This document shows, in pieces, positions 7,181-13,577 of a stretch of 16,875 nt of DNA. A program made the position numbers and the translations under genes. The stretch spans positions 1 to 16,875 of the forward strand of contig JAOUIN010000024.1 of assembly GCA_029883965.1 (NCBI GenBank), read 5' to 3'. Under the pieces are notes generated by a model. It was not told where the DNA came from, ran no database searches, and saw nothing but the letters and a program-made list of their open reading frames with translations. Each line of letters opens with the position of its first letter. Position 1 is the stretch's first letter. This DNA comes from Betaproteobacteria bacterium (lineage in GTDB: Bacteria > Pseudomonadota > Gammaproteobacteria > Burkholderiales > SG8-41).

Positions 7181-9183
7181 GCGCGCCGCTGCTGCGCGTG
7201 GACGGCCTGAGCACGCTGATCCGCGGCGACGGTGCGCCGGTGCGTGCGGTCGACGGCGTGTCGTTTGAGATTGCTGCGGGTGAAGTCTACGCCCTGGTGG
7301 GAGAATCCGGCTGCGGCAAATCCATGACAGCGCTGTCGATCATGCGCCTGTTGCCCGACGCCGCGTCCATTGCCGGCGGGGCCGTCGAACTGGAAGGTGA
7401 GAATCTGCTGGCGCTGCCGGAGGTGCGGATGCGCGACGTGCGCGGGCGGCGCGTGGCCATGATTTTTCAGGAACCGGGTTTGTCCCTGAATCCGGTGATG
7501 ACGGTGGGCGCACAGATTGCCGAAGCCGTGCTGTGCCACGGCGACATGGAGCGTGCGGTGGTCGATGCCAAAGTGCTGGAATTGCTGGAAGCCGTGCGCA
7601 TGCCCGACGCGCGGCGGCGCATGGCCGAGTATCCGTTCCAGATGTCGGGCGGCATGAAGCAACGCGTCATGATTGCAATCGCGCTGGCCTGCGATCCCGA
7701 CCTGCTGATCGCCGATGAGCCGACGACGGCGCTGGACGTGACCGTGCAGGCGCAGGTGCTGGAACTGCTGCGCGAACTGCAGCGTTCCCGGAACATGGCG
7801 ATGCTGCTGATTACCCACGACCTCGGCGTCGTCGCGCAAATGGCGCAGCGGGTTGCGGTGATGTATGCCGGCGAAATCATCGAATCCGCTGCAGTCGGTG
7901 CTTTCTTTTCCGGAGCTGCGCACCCGTACTCACGCAAGCTGTTCGAATCATTGCCGGACCGGGCCGGCCGCGGGCGCGCGCTGGCCGCGATTCGCGGGGC
8001 CGTGCCGCCGCTGAACCGGAAGTTCGAAGGCTGCCGCTTTGTCGAACGCTGTGATCATGCGCTGCCGCGTTGCGCCGGTGTGGTGCCGCAGTGGAGTGCG
8101 GTCGATGGCCGGCATCAGGTGAAATGTCATTTGTACGAACAGGACCGGCCTGATATCGAAACGGCAGTTGCGATTGATGTCGCGTCGCCGTTGCCTGCCG
8201 CGGCGCCGGCCCCCGGCGAGGTGTTGTTGCAGGTCAAAGGTCTCAAGGTGCATTTCCCGATTCATTCGGGATTTTTGCGGCGGATCAGCGGGCACGTCAT
8301 GGCCGTGGACGGCGTCTCGCTTGAAATCGCCGCCGGCCGCACGCTGGGCCTGGTGGGAGAGTCCGGTTGCGGCAAAACCACTGTCGGCAAGGGCCTGCTG
8401 CGGCTGGTCGAGCCGACCAGCGGCGAAGTGAAATTTGGCGGCGAAGACTTCCTTGCGTTGAGCCGCGCGGCGTTGCGTGGCCAGCGCCGGCATGTGCAGA
8501 TTATTTTCCAGGACCCGTATGCTTCGCTGAATCCGCGCGTGCGCATCGGCGATGCACTGGAGGAGGGCATGATTGCCCTGCATGCGGGGGGTGACCCGGG
8601 GGCGCGGCAGGCACGCATCGACGCGCTGCTGGCCGAGGTCGGGCTTGCTGCCGACGTCAAGACGCGCTATCCGCATGAATTCTCGGGCGGTCAGCGCCAG
8701 CGCATCGACATTGCCCGTGCCCTGTCGGTAGAGCCGCAGTTGATCGTCTGCGATGAGCCGACCAGCGCACTCGATGTGTCGGTGCAGGCGCAGATCCTCA
8801 ATCTGCTCAAGCGTCTGCAACGCGACAAGGGGCTGGCCTACCTGTTTATCAGCCACAACATGTCGGTGATCGAATACATGGCCGACGAGGTTGCGGTGAT
8901 GTACCTGGGGCGCGTGGTGGAGCGTGGTGCGGTGGACGAAGTATTGCGTGCGCCCAGGCATCCCTATACTCAGGCGCTGCTGTCAGCGGTGCCGGTCGCC
9001 GATCCGGGGGCGACGCGTCCCGTGATTCAACTCGCCGGCGATCTGCCGTCACCGGTAAAGCCGCCGCAGGGCTGCCATTTTCATCCCCGCTGCAGTGCGG
9101 CGCTGCCCCGCTGCAGCAGCGAATATCCGGATGAACACCGTTTCAGTGCAGCGCACACCTCGCGCTGCCATCTCTACGATTGA
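7177..9183 (+). CDS. Peptide-type ABC transporter ATPase, two fused nucleotide-binding domains (DppD-DppF/YejF-like)
   Basis: Energises the importer on the cytoplasmic side. One 668-residue chain carries both ATPase domains. I chose GTG 7177: it overlaps the upstream TGA as GTGA, has GGGGGT just upstream, and begins at the normal ABC domain start. Domain 1: Walker A GESGCGKS (42-49), Q98, signature SGGMKQ (157-162), Walker B LLIADE (176-181), switch H214. It is followed by the oligopeptide-transporter C-terminal Cys region (GCRFVERCDHALPRC...C). Domain 2: Walker A GESGCGKT (394-401), signature SGGQRQ (503-508), Walker B LIVCDE (522-527), switch H560. The second Cys region (GCHFHPRCSAALPRC...C) is complete up to the stop. 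Both sites look intact. The last 135 bases overlap the mltD frame on the other strand. Confidence 0.95.
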   Translation: MSAPLLRVDGLSTLIRGDGAPVRAVDGVSFEIAAGEVYALVGESGCGKSMTALSIMRLLPDAASIAGGAVELEGENLLALPEVRMRDVRGRRVAMIFQEPGLSLNPVMTVGAQIAEAVLCHGDMERAVVDAKVLELLEAVRMPDARRRMAEYPFQMSGGMKQRVMIAIALACDPDLLIADEPTTALDVTVQAQVLELLRELQRSRNMAMLLITHDLGVVAQMAQRVAVMYAGEIIESAAVGAFFSGAAHPYSRKLFESLPDRAGRGRALAAIRGAVPPLNRKFEGCRFVERCDHALPRCAGVVPQWSAVDGRHQVKCHLYEQDRPDIETAVAIDVASPLPAAAPAPGEVLLQVKGLKVHFPIHSGFLRRISGHVMAVDGVSLEIAAGRTLGLVGESGCGKTTVGKGLLRLVEPTSGEVKFGGEDFLALSRAALRGQRRHVQIIFQDPYASLNPRVRIGDALEEGMIALHAGGDPGARQARIDALLAEVGLAADVKTRYPHEFSGGQRQRIDIARALSVEPQLIVCDEPTSALDVSVQAQILNLLKRLQRDKGLAYLFISHNMSVIEYMADEVAVMYLGRVVERGAVDEVLRAPRHPYTQALLSAVPVADPGATRPVIQLAGDLPSPVKPPQGCHFHPRCSAALPRCSSEYPDEHRFSAAHTSRCHLYD

Positions 9184-10614
9184 CGGTTCAGCGACGGATT
9201 TCAGCGGTGACGACGCGATCGTCGGACTGACGTTTGGGTTCAGCGGTTTTCGCGGGTTGTTTGGCTGCGCGGGTGCGCGCTGTGCAACGGCCTGCTTCGA
9301 TTGGGGTTTGGTGCCGGCCTTGGCGGCGGGTTTGGCATTCTTGCTGCGTGCCGTCTTGTAGGTCTTGGGCCGCGATACCTGGGCCGCGGGCAGATCCGGC
9401 AGGTTGGGGGTGGCCCCGGCCTTGACCGGAACCAGCAATGACAGGCCGGTGCGGAACTTGTTTTTACCGGTGATGCCGTTCACCCGCTTCAGTTCATTCA
9501 TGCTGATGCCGTAGGTTGCGGCGATTTTCTCGGGCTTTTCACCGGCCTTGAGCGTGTGCGCCTGCCACGAGACCAGAGGCTCTTCGTATTTGTCGAGGTT
9601 GGCGTTGAACGCGGCGACCCTGTCGCGCGGCAGCACGATGGTTTCCTCGCTGCCTGCCTTGATCACCGCCTTGTTGTGCGCCGGATTCAGGAATCGGAAC
9701 TCATCGAGCGGCATGCCCGCAAACCTGGCGGCCAGCTTGACGTCGATATGACGCTGGACCGTGATGATTTCGAAATAAGGCTCGTTGGGTACGCTGGCCA
9801 GCGTGACGCCGAAGCTTGCCGGATCAGCAATGATGTTCTTGACCGCGATCAGCTTCGGCAGGTAATTGCGGGTTTCTGCCGGCATTTTGAGGCTGGAGTA
9901 GTCCGCGGCGAGGCCCTTGGCCTGATTGCGTGCCACGGCGCGGGCTACTGCGCCTTCCCCCCAGTTGTATGAAGCCAGCGCCAGTTCCCAGTCGCCAAAC
10001 TGGGCATACAGTTTTTCCAGATAATCCAGCGCCGCGTTGGTGGCGGCGATCACATCCCGCCGGCCGTCGTACCACCAGTTCTGGCGCAGTCCGTACAGTT
10101 TTCCGGTCGAGGGGATGAACTGCCACAGGCCGGAGGCATGCGCCTTCGAATAGGCCTGCGGATTGTAGGCGGACTCGATCATCGGCAGCAGCGCGATCTC
10201 GGCCGGCATTTTGCGGCGTTCGATTTCTTCAACGATGTGGAACAGGTAGTGGCTGCCGCGTTCGACCATGCGCTCGAAATACTCGGGCTTGGCAACATAG
10301 CGGCGTTCCCATTCCTGCACCAGTGCGGTGTCCATCGGCGCCAGCGTGAAACCGGCGCGGAGGCGTTCCCATATGTCGCGCGGCAGGGCCTTGACTTCAG
10401 CCTGGGCCGGCGCTGCGAGCGGTGCGGGCGGTTCAGGAACCAGTGCCACCGCCGGGTTGGGCAACGTGGCATCCGGTTCAGGCGCTACGGCCGCCTGTGC
10501 GCGCTCGATGGTGCCGGCGTCCTGGTCTGCGATTTCCCCGGCAGGGATCTGGGCGCAGGCTGCGGCAAACAGCAGTACGGTCAGCAGTGCGCAGCGTGCG
10601 GCAATCGTCATCAT
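9049..10614 (-). CDS. mltD: Membrane-bound lytic murein transglycosylase D (MltD), with 3' end running into the ABC ATPase gene
   Basis: Cleaves the MurNAc-GlcNAc bond of peptidoglycan to give 1,6-anhydro ends. The 521 residues begin with a lipoprotein-like signal (FAAAC, Cys20), a Pro/Ala-rich linker (about 40-75), then the SLT catalytic domain (about 125-235). Catalytic Glu147 lies in IESAYNP, followed by SGLWQFIPSTGKLYGL (161-176) and LALASYNWGEGAV (211-223). One LysM domain is visible at about 350-397 (E. coli MltD has two). After it comes a basic Lys/Ala/Pro-rich tail (400-477), then 44 residues translated from the antisense of the ATPase 3' end. These last residues are unlikely to be conserved. 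Two adjacent ATG codons could start it (10614 or 10611), and the Shine-Dalgarno is weak. Next to gloB, as in E. coli. Confidence 0.93.
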   Translation of the reverse strand: MMTIAARCALLTVLLFAAACAQIPAGEIADQDAGTIERAQAAVAPEPDATLPNPAVALVPEPPAPLAAPAQAEVKALPRDIWERLRAGFTLAPMDTALVQEWERRYVAKPEYFERMVERGSHYLFHIVEEIERRKMPAEIALLPMIESAYNPQAYSKAHASGLWQFIPSTGKLYGLRQNWWYDGRRDVIAATNAALDYLEKLYAQFGDWELALASYNWGEGAVARAVARNQAKGLAADYSSLKMPAETRNYLPKLIAVKNIIADPASFGVTLASVPNEPYFEIITVQRHIDVKLAARFAGMPLDEFRFLNPAHNKAVIKAGSEETIVLPRDRVAAFNANLDKYEEPLVSWQAHTLKAGEKPEKIAATYGISMNELKRVNGITGKNKFRTGLSLLVPVKAGATPNLPDLPAAQVSRPKTYKTARSKNAKPAAKAGTKPQSKQAVAQRAPAQPNNPRKPLNPNVSPTIASSPLKSVAEPSIVEMAARGVRCTETVFIRIFAAAAGQRRTAAGMKMAALRRLYR

Positions 10615-10699
10615 GCGTGCGGGGTCCGGATTATCAGTGTCAGTGAATAAAAAAGACTACCTTCATGCAACAGCCACAGCGGCAGTGAACAGTTCGCGG

Positions 10700-10728
10700 A
10701 TGGTAGCCGTGACTCGCGTCGATGTCAA
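10700..10728 (-). promoter_or_regulatory. Probable sigma-70 promoter of mltD
   Basis: On the minus strand a perfect TTGACA (10723-10728) is followed by a 17-base spacer and TACCAT (10700-10705, 4/6 to TATAAT). Transcription would start near 10693, about 80 bases before the mltD ATG. It lies in the AT-rich gap between gloB and mltD, so mltD can be expressed apart from gloB. Seen in sequence; function inferred. Confidence 0.55.
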
Positions 10729-10735
10729 TATAACT

Positions 10736-10756
10736 AGTTGTTTTAAATCAACAACT
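10736..10756. repeat. Inverted repeat upstream of the mltD promoter
   Basis: Perfect 7-bp arms AGTTGTT (10736-10742) and AACAACT (10750-10756) flank a 7-base centre. They sit 7 bases upstream of the mltD -35 box and about 57 bases past the gloB stop. The stem is AT-rich with no following T-run on the gloB strand, so it fits an operator or UP-like element better than an intrinsic terminator. The surrounding 10720-10765 is clearly more AT-rich than the genes. I see nothing else identifiable in 10615-10812. Confidence 0.35.
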
Positions 10757-10812
10757 TAATTCATCAACTGCAGGTGAGGTCTTAATTTCGGCTGAATGGC
10801 GTGAAAAATGCC

Positions 10813-11583
10813 TCAAAAATTGTTTTTCCAGTCACGAATTTCGGCAAGCACACTGACCGGGTCGAAGAGCTTTTTCGCGGCCCGTGCGCTGGCGCTGTCG
10901 ATGATCGCGGGCTCGGTCACCCGTAGAAACGGGTTGGTGGCTTTTTCCTGCGCGATGGTGGAAGGCAGTGTTGGCTGATCCTGCGCCCGCAGCGCCTGCG
11001 CCTGTTGTTCGAGTTCGAGCAGCCGGCCGTTGCCGGGCTCGGCGGCCCTGGCAAACTTGATGTTGGCCAGCGTGTATTCGTGCCCGCAGTACACGCGGGT
11101 GTCGTCGGGCAGCCGCGCGAGACGGGTCAGCGAGTCATGCATCTGGCGCGGTGTGCCTTCAAACAGGCGCCCGCAGCCCGCTGCGAACAGCGTATCGCCG
11201 CAGAACAGCATGCCGCCGCCGTGGAAGGCGATATGCGAGCGGGTATGTCCGGGAATTTCCAGCGTTTCCATTTCGATGTTGAAATGGGGCAGCATGAAGC
11301 GCTGACCGTCGGCCAGGCGTTCCGTGACTTCGGGAATGCGATCATCGTGCGGACCGAATACGGGAACCCGGGTGCGGGCCAGCAGCGCGGCATTGCCGCC
11401 GACATGGTCGGCATGGTGATGCGTGTTGAGTATGGCCACCAAAGTCAGCTTTTCACGGGCGAGGTAGTCGATAACCGGGGCCGCATCACCCGGATCAACC
11501 ACGGCCGCATGTCCGGCATCGCGGATGGTCCAGATGTAATTATCGGAAAACGCGCGCAGCGGTACGACTTCAAAATCTGCCAT
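10813..11583 (-). CDS. gloB: Hydroxyacylglutathione hydrolase (glyoxalase II)
   Basis: Hydrolyses S-lactoylglutathione to lactate and glutathione, the second step of methylglyoxal detoxification in the cytoplasm. It is a metallo-beta-lactamase-fold enzyme. With the start at ATG 11583 it is 256 residues. Binuclear metal ligands: H55, H57, D59, H60 (THHHADH), H113 (PGHT), D130 (FCGDTLF) and H168 (YCGHEY). An in-frame ATG at 11595 would add four residues. I prefer 11583 because GGAG lies about 6-7 bases before it, the predicted promoter gives it a leader of about 22 bases, and GloB proteins normally start close to the FSDNYIW motif. The C terminus has the typical substrate-binding helical region (NPFLRV). 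Same strand as mltD and divergent from the methyltransferase gene, as part of the conserved mltD-gloB-yafS-rnhA-dnaQ neighbourhood. Confidence 0.95.
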   Translation of the reverse strand: MADFEVVPLRAFSDNYIWTIRDAGHAAVVDPGDAAPVIDYLAREKLTLVAILNTHHHADHVGGNAALLARTRVPVFGPHDDRIPEVTERLADGQRFMLPHFNIEMETLEIPGHTRSHIAFHGGGMLFCGDTLFAAGCGRLFEGTPRQMHDSLTRLARLPDDTRVYCGHEYTLANIKFARAAEPGNGRLLELEQQAQALRAQDQPTLPSTIAQEKATNPFLRVTEPAIIDSASARAAKKLFDPVSVLAEIRDWKNNF

Positions 11584-11611
11584 CACTTGCTCCATTGCCG
11601 GGTGGTGGACG

Positions 11612-11641
11612 ATTATTTGATTTAAACTCGCGACATGTCAA
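11612..11641 (-). promoter_or_regulatory. Probable sigma-70 promoter of gloB, overlapping the methyltransferase start codon
   Basis: On the minus strand TTGACA (11636-11641) is followed by an 18-base spacer and AATAAT (11612-11617, 5/6 to TATAAT), giving a start near 11605 and a leader of about 22 bases to ATG 11583. The -35 box overlaps the ATG (11635-11637) of the divergent methyltransferase gene. RNA polymerase binding here could therefore interfere with transcription entering that gene. Confidence 0.55.
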
Positions 11642-12393
11642 ATGCGGCCACAGGCTCTTCTCCGTTGCAATGGCTGGCGAGTCCGGCTGGCTGTTACCTT
11701 GTCGCCCGCGAACAGAAATATTTTGACACTGCAGTGGCCGACATATTCGGATATCACGCGTTGCAGCTCGGTCTGGAGCAGGTTGACCTGTTGCGAGCCA
11801 GTCGCATACCGTTGCGTGTGCGCGCTGCGGCCGCGGGTGATGTCGGCTTGCGCACGGATTTTCGTGACCTGCCGATCGAGTCCAACAGTGTTGATCTGAT
11901 GGTATTGCCGCACACGCTGGAGTTCTGCGAGCATCCGCATCAGGTGGTGCGTGAAGTCGCGCGGGCCTTGCGTCCCGAGGGCCATGTCGTCATTTCGGGA
12001 TTCAATCCGATGAGTCTGTGGGGCCTGCGCCGCAGCGTGGGCACACGGGGTAATTTCCCGTGGAACGGCAACTTCATCCGGCTGCCGCGGGTCAAGGACT
12101 GGTTCGCGCTGCTCGGTCTGGAGATCGTCGCAGGGTCGATGGCATGCTATGCACCGCCGTGCGCCGAGCAGAAGTGGCTCGACCGGTTTGAATTCATGGA
12201 AAAAGCGGGCGATCGCTGGTGGCCCATTGCCGGCGGCGTTTATTTTCTGCAGGCGATCAAGCGCGTGCGCGGCATGCGCCTGATCATGCCCAGGTGGAGC
12301 GATCGTGCATCGCCGAAAAAGAATCTCGCGTCGGTGCCTGAACGCAGGGTGCGTGACGAGGATGCCGCGGCAGCAAGGACCCGCGTGCAATGA
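11635..12393 (+). CDS. Methyltransferase-domain protein (YafS-like), SAM motif I degenerate
   Basis: Class I methyltransferase-fold protein of 252 residues, similar in order of motifs and in gene context to E. coli YafS, whose substrate is, to my knowledge, unknown. Visible segments: DFRDLPIESNSVDLMVLPHT (75-94, motif II and III region with the acidic stretch), LEFCEHPHQVVREVARALRPEGHVVISGFNPMSLWG (95-130, motif post-III). The usual glycine-rich motif I (GxGxG) is absent; at its expected place is PLRVRAAAAGDVG (59-71). SAM binding is therefore uncertain. The C-terminal tail is basic. ATG 11635 has no good Shine-Dalgarno and overlaps the gloB -35 box. Its TGA overlaps the rnhA ATG (ATGA), so the two are probably co-translated. 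Confidence 0.85.
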   Translation: MSNAATGSSPLQWLASPAGCYLVAREQKYFDTAVADIFGYHALQLGLEQVDLLRASRIPLRVRAAAAGDVGLRTDFRDLPIESNSVDLMVLPHTLEFCEHPHQVVREVARALRPEGHVVISGFNPMSLWGLRRSVGTRGNFPWNGNFIRLPRVKDWFALLGLEIVAGSMACYAPPCAEQKWLDRFEFMEKAGDRWWPIAGGVYFLQAIKRVRGMRLIMPRWSDRASPKKNLASVPERRVRDEDAAAARTRVQ

Positions 12394-12857
12394 CTGAAAA
12401 AAAGGCAGGGGATGTGATCGAGGTTTATACCGACGGCGCCTGCAAGGGCAATCCGGGCATAGGTGGCTGGGGCGTGGTGCTAAACGGCAGCGGCAGGACG
12501 CGCGAGTTGTTCGGCGGCGAGCCGCATACCACCAACAACCGGATGGAGCTGACCGCAGTGATCCGCGCGCTGGAAGCGCTCAAGCGCCGTTGCACTGTAC
12601 GCCTGCATACCGATTCGAAATACGTGCAGCAGGGGATTTCCGAGTGGATCCACTCGTGGAAAAAACGTGGCTGGAAAACAGCGGACAAAAAGCCGGTGAA
12701 GAACGAGGATCTGTGGCGCCGGTTGGATGAACTGGCGGCACAGCATGATATCGAGTGGCTGTGGGTGAAGGGGCATTCGGGGCATGACGGCAACGAGCGC
12801 GCCGACGAGCTCGCCAATATGGGTGTCACCAGCGTCAAGCCGGGGCAGGCTGCCTGA
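12390..12857 (+). CDS. rnhA: Ribonuclease HI
   Basis: Degrades the RNA strand of RNA-DNA hybrids in the cytoplasm (primers, R-loops). The 155 residues match E. coli RnhA in length. The catalytic set is complete: D15 (YTDGAC), E53 (NNRMEL), D75 (HTDSKYV) and D139 (NERADELA), plus H129 in VKGHSGHDGNERAD. The basic handle region SWKKRGWKTADKKPVKN (about 89-105) is present. The ATG overlaps the methyltransferase TGA (ATGA), and its own TGA overlaps the dnaQ ATG (TGATG), so three plus-strand genes form one unit. Confidence 0.97.
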   Translation: MTEKKAGDVIEVYTDGACKGNPGIGGWGVVLNGSGRTRELFGGEPHTTNNRMELTAVIRALEALKRRCTVRLHTDSKYVQQGISEWIHSWKKRGWKTADKKPVKNEDLWRRLDELAAQHDIEWLWVKGHSGHDGNERADELANMGVTSVKPGQAA

Positions 12858-13561
12858 TGCCGGTACGGCAGATCATTCTCGATACGGAGACCACCGGCCT
12901 TGACCCCAAGCTCGGGCACCGCATCATCGAAATCGCAGGCGTGGAGCTGATAGACCGGCGCTTAAGCGGCAAGCATTTCCATCGCTATGTCAATCCCGGC
13001 CGTGACAGCGACGAAGGCGCGCTGCAGGTGCATGGTCTGACCACCGAGTTCCTCAGCGACAAGCCGAAGTTTTCCGAAATCGCCGCTGAATTTCTCGACT
13101 ATGTCGGCGGGGCCGAACTGATCATCCATAACGCGCCGTTTGATGTCGGTTTCATTGATGCAGAGCTGGCCCTGATGCGCCAGAAGAAACTCGCAACCCA
13201 TTGCCCGAACGTTATCGATACCCTGCGTATGGCGAAGGAACTGCATCCGGGCAAGCGCAACAGCCTCGATGCCCTGTGCGACCGCTACCAGATCGATAAT
13301 TCAGCGCGCACCCTGCACGGGGCGTTGCTCGACGCGGAACTGCTGGCGGAAGTTTATCTAGCCATGACGCGCGGACAGGAAAGCCTGATGATCGAAGTCG
13401 AATCCACGCAGGCTGATGTCGGTGCCGCTGAGTTCCGCCGCGGGGAATTGACGCTTGCGGTTCTGCGGGCAAGCCCCGACGAGCTGGCAATCCATGAGGC
13501 GCAACTGGCCGACATCGACAAGATCAGCGGCGCCGCGTTATGGCGTCGAGACGGCTCCTGA
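12857..13561 (+). CDS. dnaQ: DNA polymerase III epsilon subunit (3'-5' proofreading exonuclease)
   Basis: Proofreading subunit of the replicative polymerase core, binding alpha and theta (where present) and the beta clamp. It has 234 residues (E. coli 243). The DEDDh exonuclease set is intact: D9 and E11 (ILDTETTGLD), D96 (IIHNAPFDVGFI), H154 and D159 (TLHGALLDAELLAEVY). After the exonuclease domain, QESLMI (174-179) stands where E. coli epsilon has its clamp-binding peptide (QTSMAF), so it is a probable beta-binding motif. A C-terminal segment of about 55 residues would hold the polymerase-binding part. The start overlaps the rnhA stop as TGATG, with a GGGGCAGG ribosome site upstream. In E. 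coli rnhA and dnaQ are divergent; here they are co-directional. Convergent with the transaldolase gene, with 16 bases between. Confidence 0.96.
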   Translation: MPVRQIILDTETTGLDPKLGHRIIEIAGVELIDRRLSGKHFHRYVNPGRDSDEGALQVHGLTTEFLSDKPKFSEIAAEFLDYVGGAELIIHNAPFDVGFIDAELALMRQKKLATHCPNVIDTLRMAKELHPGKRNSLDALCDRYQIDNSARTLHGALLDAELLAEVYLAMTRGQESLMIEVESTQADVGAAEFRRGELTLAVLRASPDELAIHEAQLADIDKISGAALWRRDGS

Positions 13562-13577
13562 GCGCAACCGCGTCCGC

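Noticed and set aside
7948..8961. 337-codon minus-strand open frame opposite the ABC ATPase
   Set aside because: Antisense to intact ATPase motifs, His/Arg/Gln-rich composition, no ribosome site or recognisable motif. The same holds for 3157-4005, 6967-7923 and 4153-4782.
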